The position numbers and the translations under genes were made by a program. The notes beneath the pieces were generated by a model. It was not told where the DNA came from, did no database searches, and worked only from the letters and a program-made list of their open reading frames with translations. From Protula sp. h YS-2021 (Eukaryota; Annelida; Polychaeta; Sabellida; Serpulidae): DNA of 64,000 nucleotides. The stretch covers positions 27,358,882 to 27,422,881 of the forward strand of contig OX457031.1 in the NCBI GenBank assembly GCA_949752745.1. The letters are read 5' to 3'. Shown here one piece after another: positions 11,368 through 21,900 of this stretch (position 1 is its first letter; every line of letters starts with the position of its first letter).

Positions 11368-11945
11368 GTACGACACTGTTTATGCCATTGAGCAACGAAT
11401 GACCAACTTATAGCGATTTCTTTTCCCTTTTTTCTCTTTGGATATAAAAATAAACAAGATTATACACGAACAATGCCCCAGCTCGCAAATACTGATGCCA
11501 GAATTTATGATATAATCTCAACTAAATAATAAGCTTTCAAGACAGTAATATCCTAACCATTTTTTCTACTAAAACATCAATATTTCTGCCAATTTTCGGC
11601 GAATCGCCAAAAAATGGAATACAGTCTGGCGCCTTTGCCCTTACATTCAATGAAAATTTCAAAATGCCCCCAGGGATACGGTCTCACTGTCTTGATATGT
11701 TTGATAACGGGAGCGTACGAACGTGGCTGTCACTATTTAAAAAAAACTCTTCCTAGGAAATTTAAGATTTTAATAAACAATTATTTTTTTTTGCCAATAT
11801 TTCCATTAATTTTAGGCAAACTACCAAAAAGAAATAAAATAAAAAATATCAATAGCCAGGTGGAAACGTGCCCGCTATATCCCATCAAAACGTTTACAAA
11901 AATGGTTTTCAGTGAAAACTTCCGCTAATTTATGAGGTACTGCCA

Positions 11946-11995
11946 ATAATACTACTACTACTACTACTAATAATAATAATAATTATTATTATTTT
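11946..11995. repeat. ACT/AAT trinucleotide microsatellite
   Basis: A short run of ACTACTACT followed by AATAATAAT and ATTATTATT. It is imperfect and self-complementary. Confidence 0.85.
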
Positions 11996-12582
11996 ATTTT
12001 AAAACGTTCACACTAAGATCCTACTCAGTAAACATTCTAAGGTCGATCCAATGAGGATTTGAAGTTACAACGTCGTCCAATGAGGATTTGGAAGCTACGA
12101 CGTCGTTCCGACCAAAATCATAACATTACCCCTAGTTGTACTTTGGTTGTAATTGGTCACAGCCACAGATCAACATCTTACCAACGTCTCTAATACAACG
12201 GTCTTCAAACGATGCTTTTGGTCGCACCCAAAAACCCTACATCTCCGACATCTGATCGCCGTCTTTGGTGCAACGTTTAATAGACGTTGGATATATTTCC
12301 AAAATCGGTGCTATATACAGACGTCAGACCCGCTACCAAAAAAAAACCCCGTTGCATTATCGCTTATCGGACATGGTGACCATGATAGGTCACATTGAAA
12401 TAGACCAAAACGAGGAAGTAAAATATGAGAATTTCAAGGACTTTTTTCAGTAATTTTGAAAAATATTCAAGGATATAGACTTCATGCGATTTGAGGCGTC
12501 AGTTAAAGAGTTTACTTAAAATTTTGTTTGTTTTTTTTTTCGCGAATGTTTCACGCAAATTTTCGCGACTCCAGCAAGAACA

Positions 12583-14660
12583 GAAGGTACTAACAGATAC
12601 CAAAGACCCGGAGGCTCATTTCTTCTTCCCACTTTATCAAGAACACTCCCCAAGAAGTTCCCGGGAACTTCCCAGGAAGTTCTCGCGAAGAACTGATACA
12701 TTTCTTCCCAAGAACTACCTAGGAAGTTCCAGGGAAGAACTGATACACTTCTTCCTAGGAACTACCTAGGAAGTTCCCAAGAAATGTGAAGGAAGAAAAC
12801 AGACTGGAATCCTAAATTTTCTCATTCAATCTGCTTTACGAGTGTTATCGAACACAAACAATTGCGGCTCGCATTTCCGCTTGATTTCAGCTTAACACTT
12901 TTTAATAGCAAATTTCATATCAGCTACATGAAAATGGGCAATAATAAAAGATTTCACAGTTCCCTGTTGTGTTTATGTAAGCTGGGGTTTCCCTAACTAT
13001 CTGCAGACGGAGTTAGTTAGTTAGCTAAGTTAGTTAAGTTAGTTAGCTAAGTTAGTTAAGTTAGTTAGTAAGTTAATTAATTAATTAGTTAAGTTAGTTA
13101 AGCTAGTTAGTAAAGTTAGTTTAGTTAGTTAGTCTAGTTAGTTAGGTTACTGAAATTAGTTAAGTTAGTTTAGTTAGTTAGTAAAGTTAGCTTAGTTAGT
13201 TAAGCTAGTTAATTTAGTTCAGTTAGTTAGTTAGTTTTGTTAGTTAGTTACTTTAGTTAGGTTAGTTAGTTAAGTTAAGTTAGTTTGGTTAGTTTAGTTA
13301 GTTGAGTTAGATAAGTTAGTTAGTTTAGTTAGTTAAGTTAGTTAGTTACTTTAGTTAGCCTAGTTAGTTAAGTTAGTAAAGTTAGTTGAGTTAGTCAGTT
13401 AGTTAGTCTAGTTAGTTTAGTTAGCTAGTTTAGTTAGTTAGTTTAGTTAGTTGGTTTAGTTCGTTAGTTTAGTTAGCTAAGTTGGTTAAGTTAGTTAAGT
13501 TAGATAGTTAAGTTAGTTAGTTAATCAATTAATTAGTTAAGTTAGTTGGTTAAGTTATTGAAGTTAGTTAAGTTAGTTTCGTTAGCTTAGTAAAGTTAGT
13601 TAATTAGTTAAGTTAGCTTAGTTAAGTTAGTTGGTTAAGTTAGTTAGCTAAGTTAGTTAGTTAGCTTAGTTAAGTTTAGTTAGTTAGTTTCGTAAGCTTA
13701 GTTAGCTAAGTTAGTTAGTTTAGTTAGTTAGTTTAGTTAGTTAAATTAGTTAGTTAGTTTAGTTAGTTAGTTAAGTTAGTTAGTTACTTTAGTTAGCTTA
13801 GTTAGTTAAGTTAGTAGAGTTAGTTGAGTTAGTCAGTTAGTTAGTCTAGTTAGTTTAGTTAGCTAGTTTAGTTAGTTAGTTTAGTAAGTTGGTTTAGTTC
13901 GTTAGTTAAGTTGGTTAAGTTAGTTAAGTTAGTTAAGTTAGATAGTTAAGTTAGTTAGTCAATTAATTAGTTAAGTTAGTTAAGTTAGTTGGTTAAGTTA
14001 TTGAAGTTAGTTTCGTTAGCTTAGTTAGTTAGTAAAGTTAGTTAATTAGTTAAGTTATCTTAGTTAATTTAGTTGGTTAAATTAGTGTGTTAAGGTAGTT
14101 TAGTTAGTTGAGTTAGTTAGTTAAGTTACTTCGTTCGTTAGTTCGTTATTTCGTTAGTTAGTTGTTTATTTAGTAAACTTTTGTTCAAAATATATCCCCC
14201 CCCCTGCAATTCTGATCCGATGACATTAATTTTTTATGTGAGGCATTCCAAGGAATTCAGGCGTACGGCTTGTGCTTTTCTAGTCGATCGGATAATTTTT
14301 AAATTTTTGAAGAAAAAAAATTAAAATGTATCTCCACCTGCATTCTTTATCCGATGTTGATCCGACTTCCTAGGTAGTTTCTAGGAAGAAATCTATTACT
14401 TCTTCCCAAGAACTTCCTACGTAGTTCCTAGGAAGAACTGTATAACTTCTTCCTTCGAACTTCCAAAGTAGTTCCTAGCAAGAAATGTATCATTTCTTCC
14501 CGATAACTTCCTAGGAAGTTCGCAGGAAGAAAAGCATCATTTCTTCCAGGGAACTCCCTAGGAAGTTCCTAAGAAGTTCCGGGAACTTCTTAGGAAGTGT
14601 TCTTAGTGAAGATGGAAGAAACGAGTCTCCCGGTCTTCGGTAAACAGAAGATACTAATGT
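12583..14660. mobile_element. Foldback element with AAGTTCC-rich inverted arms
   Basis: The left arm (12583-12790) and right arm (14365-14660) are diverged inverted copies. The left has GAACACTCCCCAAGAAGTTC; the right, reversed, has GAACACTTCCTAAGAAGTTC. Each arm repeats CCTAGGAAGTTCC palindromes. The interior holds a reversed RepH copy whose middle is the GTTA array. Confidence 0.7.
13010..14170. repeat. GTTA-based simple array, 1.16 kb
   Basis: Nearly uninterrupted mixtures of GTTA, AGTTAAGTTAGTT and TTAGTTTAG. It also has a longer-range duplication: blocks at about 13330-13560 and 13770-13990 share the same order of variants (AGTTGAGTTAGTCAGTTAGT, TAGTTCGTTAG). It begins exactly where a reversed RepH copy would have ACGGACGCC...GTTAGTTGTTTATTTAG. 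Confidence 0.92.
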
Positions 14661-15009
14661 CCACCACCCCAAATCAATATTTCAAGACAGTAAGATCATG
14701 ATACCTGGCATCAGATTTCAATAAGAAAGTGTTTTGTCGCTAATACTTTTGCAAATTTTCTAAGTATCAGTAGCTCGTAGGGCCTCCAAAAAGCGGTAGT
14801 AGTATTCTAAAAACCGGTCATCGAAAATTTTTCAAAGACTGGCATTTGCTGTATATCTAGTGGATCTCAAAAGGAAATTTCAAAGAAGCCCCAACGTTGG
14901 ACTAAACTTACTTGCAGAAGAATTAGTCTGAAAAAAAATTGATCCTAAAACTTGATAACATGTGGGCATGAGGTCATTTTTTTTTTTGGGGGGGGGGGGG
15001 GGGGTACGC

Positions 15010-15400
15010 CAAAAAAGTAAATTTTAAAGAAAATTCACAATCTAATTCAGTTAGAGCTTCTGTGGTTTTGTAAAGTAGTCATGAAGTACGTTATATCTAG
15101 AATTTCGAATAAATCCAATTCCGCATTTTTTAATTTTTCAAGAAATCCAAAAATAACGCTTCGTCGCATAGCTCCAGTACTCGGTCTTTCTATGCACAAA
15201 GGGAAATTGAAATCGGTTGAATGGTGCCGCAGATATGGCGCGTACAAACTGCATATAATGAGGTCAAGGGCTAAAAAAATTTCATAGCTTTCGCATTTTT
15301 TAATTTTTCGAGAAATCCAAAAATAACGCTTCGTCGCACAGCTCCACTACTTGTTCTTCTATGTGCAAAAGAAAGGCATCAAGTTAAGATTTTTGTAAGA
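15010..15400. repeat. RepD units
   Basis: Two units of about 170 bp with ATCCAAAAATAACGCTTCGT and GAAATTGAAATCGGTTGAAT. The family also forms the insertion at 60410-61050. A G tract of about 20 lies just before, at 14987-15005. Confidence 0.75.
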
Positions 15401-15469
15401 ATTTTTTTGCCAATATTTCCGCCAAGTTTGGCAAATAACGAACTAGAGGTGTGTCCGATCGGAGCACGA

Positions 15470-15998
15470 ATGCCCCGCCTGGCGGAGAGTCAGTGACATA
15501 ACTTTATTTTGAGGGATGTGATTCTTCTTGAAGAAAGAATGAATAAGCATGGACTTAGTAGCGAGCACCTAACTGCAGTAAAATTGGCCTAAGTTCAAAG
15601 GCCAATTTCGACCGTATACACGCCTCGTCTGACAAACAGACGACGTCCTACACAACTTCAATATATTAGAAACAATAATCTACAAACAAATAAATCACCA
15701 AACAAATATGTACTAGAGTGAGGTGAGATCCACAAAACTCAGTACATAAAACATCTAACTACAGTAAAATTGGCTAAGTTGTAACCCCAATTCCGACCGA
15801 ATAAACGCCTCGTCGGACAAAAGGACGACGTCCTGCACAACTCCAATATATTAGGAACAATATCCCTAAAACAAAAACGTTGCTGGCCAAATAGCTACGC
15901 CACAAAACTTGGTCCTAAAGCGTAACGTACACAGAGACGGACGGACGCACAAGTCAAACACTATATGCCCCGCTGACATTTGTCAGGCAGGGCATAAA
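15470..15998. mobile_element. RepE element with short inverted termini
   Basis: ATGCCCCGCCTG (15470-15481) pairs with CAGGCAGGGCAT (15984-15995), 11 of 12 complementary. Inside are two units with GCAGTAAAATTGGC and ACGACGTCCT-CACAACT, then GACGGACGGACG and a terminal hairpin (CTGACATTTGTCAG) followed by GGCATAAAAA. Confidence 0.7.
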
Positions 15999-16670
15999 AA
16001 TTACATGAGCCAGGTAAGGGCCAATATCTGGTGAATCACCAAAAAAGTAATATCCAGGTAGCCTGTTACCTTTACTTAAATTTCAAGAGAGTGAGCTTTT
16101 ACCCTGCCGCCATAAAAGATTTTATTAAAACAAATGTTTTTTTTTGTTTGTTTTCGCCAATATTTCCGTCAATTTTTCGCGAACTGCCAAAAAAGTTCTG
16201 GCCAGGTTTTTCAAGACATTCAGGTTAAAAACCGAGGAGATGATACCGATTTTTCAGCTTAAATGCACACACATACACACACACCCTTTCAACGATCGCC
16301 ATAGCCCCTACCTCTGTAAGAAGTTGGGTGTAAAAACTGCCATCACTAGAATTGGCAACACTAACTTTTTTAAAACATTTTGAGGATTACAAAATCACAA
16401 GTGTAACATACTTTTAGAACTCTTTCCTTTTTCTGCAAATAAGCGAAAACGGTTTGAAATATTACTCTTCTCACTTTGTTTTTTATTTTGTTGCATTAGG
16501 AAAAATACAACAAAATAAAAAAAGAGATACAAGGAAAACTTAATAATGGATAATAACAATAATCGTCATGCCCTCATTTTATAATTACATTATAATTTCT
16601 TTGTTGCAAAAGGAAAAGTTCTGTTTTAAATTTTGTTTGATGTTAAATACTAATGACATCTCGTTCACAG

Positions 16671-16772
16671 CAACGGAAGTAGTTAGCACTTCCCAGAGTG
16701 TGGTGACGCAGTTCATTCCGGTAGCAAACGAATCACAATCGCAAGACAGCGGTATCAGCGGATACTTGATCG
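16671..16772 (+). CDS. Gene 1 exon: extracellular stalk
   Basis: A 102-nt phase 1-1 exon between ...CGTTCACAG and GTAAGT. It encodes 34 residues rich in Ser, Thr, Gln and Val, including STSQSVVTQFIPVANES and QSQDSGISG. It has no cysteine. It is probably a flexible juxtamembrane linker, possibly O-glycosylated, with one N-E-S sequon. The donor lies at the start of a 23-bp tandem triplication that repeats donor-like GTAAGT. Confidence 0.8.
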
Positions 16773-16830
16773 GTAAGTACAGATGGCAGTACCCAGTAAG
16801 TACAGATGGCAGTACCCAGTAAATACTGCG
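16773..16830 (+). repeat. 23-bp triplication carrying splice-donor copies
   Basis: GTAAGTACAGATGGCAGTAC begins at 16773 and 16796, and a third partial copy with GTAAATAC begins at 16819. The first is the donor of the stalk exon. Use of the second would add 23 nt and shift the frame. Confidence 0.8.
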
Positions 16831-16849
16831 GCGTCTATTCCGCGTCTAT

Positions 16850-17110
16850 GTAAAATCACGACACCCATTGACCAATTTCCAACCTTTATAAAAGTTGAAT
16901 TTCCTTCAGTCTTCTTTTTTTTTTGGCAATCAAATCAGCAATTATCCAAAGTTTTTTTCGCGACGTTAGACAAACGTCTCGATTTGGTGCACACAGAAGT
17001 CAGCACAACGTCTTTCTCTTTGACAGATGTTGGGCACAGAACCACAAAACAGGGTTATCATTGTCAATTACCGGAAACGGCAGCCATGACCGGTCTTTCA
17101 GAAAATAAAC
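16850..17110. repeat. ACGTTG/GACGTC-rich repeat
   Basis: GACGTTAGACAAACGTCTCG and GTTGGGCACAGAACCACAAA match words seen at 12000-12400 and 18950-20120. Confidence 0.45.
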
Positions 17111-18130
17111 AAGATTGTCCAGCTTACGAATGTTGATGTTAAGATTTACAACATATAACCTGTAACTCAAATTTCAAGCAGTAAGGCCTTCAACCAGGCG
17201 TCAGTCAAAATTATAATGAAAAAAAAATGGTTTATCGCCAAATATATCTGCCAATTTTCTGATAATCGCCAGAAGTAATAGCCACGTATTTCAACCAATT
17301 TTTTTTTCAAACTGCCAAACAAAGAAAATAAAAGTAACAGCCAGGTGGATATACATACCACTACCTTCCATCAAAATTTTAGGGCGTTTTGATTTAAATC
17401 CCAGGAGATACGTTTAGGCGAATAAAAAAATGCAATAGCCACGTATTACCAAAGCCTACACCTTTAATTACAATTTCAAGAGATTAAGGCCAAATACCTA
17501 CAGCCAGTTGCGTTTTCAATTATGTTCTTGGCGAATCCCCAAAAAAAAGTATAGCCAGATGGGTACTAATTTCCGCTTCCGTAATTCAAAATTTTACAAA
17601 GGTAGCATATATTTCTAGAGCTAGTAACGATTTTAGTAAGAATTGGTTTTCCGCCAATATTTCCGCCATTTGTTCCCGAATTACGCAAAAACAGCAATAA
17701 GCAGGTAAGTACCAATGACCACTATCTTTCACCAAAATTTCACGAAAGTAAAGCCATTTCTGTATGCGAGTTAAAATTTTACTGATTTTTTTTTGGTTTC
17801 GCCAATATTTCTATCGATTTTTGGCCAATCGTCAAACAAGCAGTAATACCTGCTATAATAAGGCCATTTGGTTGGTTAAGATTTTACAAAATAAACGTTT
17901 CGTCGCCAATATTAAGATTCTGTTGAATTTCCATAGTTTTGCGCCAAAATTTTCGCAAATTTTTGGCCAATCACTAAAAAGTTCAACAATCAGACAGGTA
18001 GTAATGCTTGCTACCTTTACTTTAAATTTCAAGACAGTAAGACAGTTTTTCACCAATATTTTCGCCAATTTTTGGCGAATCGCTAAAAAAAAAAAGCAAT
18101 AGCCAGGTAGACACTTACGCAGCCAGGTAG
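17105..18130. mobile_element. RepA element
   Basis: The head (TTACGAATGTTGATGTTAAG, GACATATAACC-like) is followed by about six diverged units with CGCCAATTTTTGGCGAATCG-type cores and AATAGCCAGGTAG. It is truncated: no tail is seen before RepF begins at 18290. Confidence 0.7.
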
Positions 18131-18289
18131 ACACTTTTTTGCAAAGTGTCCTTCCAGTTTCATCACGTTTTTTACACTTCTAAGAGATCTGATTTTCATA
18201 GTTTGACAAAAGCTCTTTTATGCTAAAAAAAGAAATTTTGACAATTATTGCCAATATCTGTTTTATCCGAGTATAAATGTAAAAGAATC

Positions 18290-18640
18290 CGCTGAATAAT
18301 TATGGAGACCAACCCTCGACGACACGTTCCATTAAGCGGACAAAATTATACCAAAACGAGAACTTTTGAAAAAAGTTCAAAATACTATCATTCTGACAAT
18401 GACACTTTTTCATGAAGTCGAATAAATACGCTCCATCCGCGTATGAAATTGCAAAACAATCCGACCTTCGCTTTCGGTGATATAGCCCGGACACGACGTT
18501 CCAATACACGGAATTGTTTTCAAATTGCAAAATACTGTCATTCTGACAATTTTTTTACGAATCCGAACAAAACTACGACGTTGCACATATTCCATATGTG
18601 TTCCTTGGGGACCTGAGACCCGAGGGAGAAAGGGGGTGAT
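18290..18640. repeat. RepF units
   Basis: Two diverged units with ATAGCCCGGACACGACGTTC, TTCTGACAATTTTTT and CGAATCCGAACAAAAC, close to the transmembrane exon. Confidence 0.6.
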
Positions 18641-18670
18641 GTTTAATATATTCATGTTTTGATGTTACAG

Positions 18671-18761
18671 CGTTAATTGTTATCATTGTACTGCTTGCAC
18701 TCGGCGTGGCAATTTTTATAGTTACCTGTTGTTTCTGGGGAAAGATCACAGCCTTATGCCG
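18671..18761 (+). CDS. Gene 1 exon: transmembrane helix
   Basis: A 91-nt exon (phase 1 in, phase 2 out) between ...GATGTTACAG and GTGAGT. It encodes LIVIIVLLALGVAIFIVTCC followed by FWGKITALC and an Arg codon split across the intron. The hydrophobic run is about 20 residues, followed by Lys and Arg, so the N terminus (EGF side) should be outside. The paired cysteines at the inner edge are a common palmitoylation context. A longer overlapping frame from 18729 runs into repeat DNA and is not coding. Confidence 0.88.
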
Positions 18762-18899
18762 GTGAGTAAATCTAAATTAAATTCATGTTCAGTAACGTGT
18801 GATTTCTGCGGGGAAATTGGTTCCAAGTGTGAAATCAGTGACACAGGAGAGTGTTATGTGAAAAATCACTGTGTAACGAGTCTCACTCATGACACTTAT

Positions 18900-20125
18900 T
18901 TCAGCAATGTGGCAGCGCTTTTATGTTTCCCAGCACGCCATGACCAAGCTGCGTTGGAGAGACGTTGGATAGGTGTCGATACGATGTTGGATAAAAGACA
19001 AAACACCAAGCCCTATATATATCGTCGATCCCGTGACGTCTATCTAACGAGTCACTCAGATTCTAAAAAAAAAATTAGACACGATTCTGGTTTATTTTCT
19101 AAGACTCGATATGAACTGCCATTTCAAATGGACAATAAAATGATACTTTGCAACGTCGACACCACTCTGTGATCCTCGAGACCTACTTTCCGACGTCACG
19201 CCTAATCAACATTGTGACTAAGTCGTTGGGGACAAACGTTGCGATTTAGACGTGACAAAACCCCCCAATTAACTGCAACATGTTAGAAAAGCTGGATGCT
19301 GGTTGATAGCCGCCAAGACCTGAAATGGGCATCGCAATGCTACATTGCAGTTTGCTCTTTTCAAACGGTCCCCAGTAAACACTGAGACGTTGGAGCAACG
19401 TACAATAGACGTCGCACCCGACGTCGGGTTTCGGTTGTTTATGAAGTCGAAACAACATCTACCTTCCGACTCTGAATAGATTATCTCACGTCTAATCGGC
19501 GTTGCGCAAAAGTTGCCAATAGAAGTCTAAACAACGTAGATTCCCGGCATTATATGGATGTCAGGAAAGCGACGTTGAATAGACGTCGGGACATTAATAA
19601 TCTAGAAATGTTATCTTGACAGCGACAATCATAGTGTGGTCACCCTTCCACCACAGCACCACAGACAAAAAAGACTATTTTGCAAAAGTAGGTGGGGAAA
19701 CGTGCGCCTCCGAAAATTTGTCGTATTTTACGTCCTCGTTTTGGTTTATTGTCGAAGTAATTTGTTATGGTTACCAGTTCCGGTGAGCGATAATACCAGG
19801 AAGTTGTTTTAGTTGGGAGTCCCATGTCTATACAGCATCGAGTTTTCGACATCCATCCAATGTCAATTTTCCAATGTCTATTGAACGTTGATTAGACGTC
19901 GGGGAAAATTACGTTTTTACTTGTGACCAAAATGAACGCCCATTCAACGTTGTATTAAAGATGTTGGAAAGACACTGATCTGTGGCCACGACCAGTCACA
20001 ACCATGATCTGTAGTCATGACCATTCACAACCGAAGTGCAACCAGAATTTATGTGGCTTTGGTCGGGTCGATGTCGCAACTTGAAATAGACGTTGAATCA
20101 ACGCTGGAATGTTTACTAGGGCGAA
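18900..20125. repeat. ACGTTG/GACGTC-rich repeat, long copy
   Basis: Many irregular copies of CAACGTTGATTAGACGTC, GACGTTGAATAGACGTCG and similar words, in both orientations, plus CATGACCAGTCACAACCATG-type words. It fills most of the intron after the transmembrane exon. The frame overlapping 18729-19172 is built from this repeat and is not called. Confidence 0.6.
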
Positions 20126-20380
20126 TCAGCACTGCAGATTAGCATGGATTTATGCGTGGCCAAAATTAAAAAGTTAAGAAGTTCAGCAAACTTAAGTTAA
20201 AGTTAATCATGCCATGTTCTTTTCATGCTGACCTCAAAACTCAGCCGAACTAATCCTGGTAAATCGAATCCTGGTAAATCTAAATGTTTTCATTCTGCTC
20301 AGTATCAGTTAAGCTAATGATTAGCAGATCCGCAGTATGATAAAAACACAAGACTCATCTGGATTTTATAATTTTTCCAG

Positions 20381-20427
20381 CAAACCCAGAGAGCGCTATG
20401 TATCACCTATCAAGCCATTAGTAATTG
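20381..20427 (+). CDS. Gene 1 exon: juxtamembrane cytoplasmic segment
   Basis: A 47-nt micro-exon after a good polypyrimidine acceptor (...ATTTTTCCAG) with donor GTAAGT. Completing the split codon gives RKPRERYVSPIKPLVI. Basic residues directly after the membrane agree with the positive-inside rule. YVSPIKP could be a Ser/Thr-Pro phosphorylation site; this is inference only. Confidence 0.72.
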
Positions 20428-20519
20428 GTAAGTCTCACAGTTAACATACATGTAGTTAGTTGTTGTCAGTCAACAGCCTCATTTAATTTCAATATTCATG
20501 AGAAGCATTTAAGGGAATT

Positions 20520-21900
20520 CGCGAATTGTCAATTTTGGCCGGGCCCATAAAAAATTACCACAACATCGCTGAAGGGAAACATTCCTGCCAAATTTTGAAA
20601 ACGATTGAACTATAACATTTTTCTGAAATTTAGCCAATATTTTAAATCAAATCGCAAAAAATGCCCAGGGACATTGTGACCAGCCGAGATCTAGTAAATC
20701 AAGTATCAATAGGCTTGTACGGTTACAGGACTACGCTTAAAAAATGACTAAAAATTACTTGCAGATTTCAAGAAAGGCCTATCCAGTAAACATTCGTATA
20801 AAATTTTAAAGTAATCGGATCTGAATTGTTTGGAAACGGGCATTATGAAAATTGCTTGCCAAAAAATTACAATCATGTCCAAGGACATGACCCAGTCGAG
20901 TTACCAAACAAGGAAAGAGAGAAAAACTCTGAAACGAATACTGTTAGGCCAAAAAAGGATTTATGTAAAATGCATTTAATTCGAATTTGGAAGCTACCCG
21001 AAAAGGGATGTTGGAGAGGTTGGGTTTTGGACGATTCATGTATTTAGCGACACTTACACAAGTGTTTTCTACCATTTATTCCAGTTTTTGCCAAACTTCA
21101 AATTTCCGTCATTTCGGCAGTTTTTAGAGAACCGCAAAAAACAATAATACCCTGGTAGGCGAACCCCTGGGGAACATCCCTGCGTAACATCCAAACGATT
21201 GGTGTAAAACTGTAGGAGTAGCATTTTAAAAATGGATCAAAACAAGCGCAAAAAGTGGCGCCATTTTGTCAGTTTTTCGTCAATCGTTAAAAAAAAGTAA
21301 CAGCCAGGTGGGAGACCACCCAGGAAACATTCCTGCGTAATATCAAAACGATTGGAACAAAACTGTAGGAGGAGTAGCATTTTAAAGAAAAAGTTTAACA
21401 TACACATTCAAGCCCCCTATAGTGATACGACTAATCCAGTCCGACAAAGTTTGCTGGGTTAATAAATGCCCCCATTTAGCCAATTTTGGCAGATCGACAT
21501 AAAAGTATATTCTAAAGAGAGCACAATCTGGGGAAAATCGTACAAACTGGAAGGAAATCCGATCGAAATTGTGGGAGAAGCATTTTGAAAAACTGATTAC
21601 TAAATTTTTTAATTATAAATGACCAATTTTTGGTGGATCGACAAAAAAGTAGTTTTTCAAGAGAGGCTTATCTAGAGAATAATCGTACGAAATTATCTTC
21701 CCAGAAACTGTTGCATATAAACAGCACAACTTTATTCAGAAAATGTTCAAAAGGTCCCCAAAAACACGTATAAAAACTATCTAGCCCCCCCCCCCCCCAA
21801 AAAAAAAAACCTATGTTTTGCAAAAAAGGCAAAAAAAGTATAATACGTAAAAAACATACGGTCTGGCAGCACTGGCCTTTAAAGTTGGACAAAAAAATGC
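20520..21900. repeat. RepB-like diverged units
   Basis: Contains CCAGGGACATTGTGACCAGC (20659), CAGTTTTTCGTCAATCG and CCAGTAAACATTCGTATAAA. The RepB units are older and less regular than at 42000. C and A homopolymers lie at 21784-21809. Confidence 0.6.

Larger units (their letters stand above)
11455..16345. mobile_element. RepA element, heavily invaded
   Basis: A RepA head (AATGCCCCAGCTCGCAAATA plus TTTATGATATAA) at 11470 and a RepA tail (CAACGATCGCCATAGCCCCT...GTAAGAAGTTGGG) at 16290-16340 enclose RepA units, an ACGTTG repeat (12000-12400), the AAGTTCC foldback (12583-14660), RepD (15040-15400) and RepE (15470-15998). The reading as a single disrupted RepA element is inference. Confidence 0.55.

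Noticed and set aside
18729..19172. 147-residue plus-strand frame starting MFLGKDHSLM
   Set aside because: It overlaps the transmembrane exon in another frame and then runs through the ACGTTG-rich repeat. No domain and no splice support.
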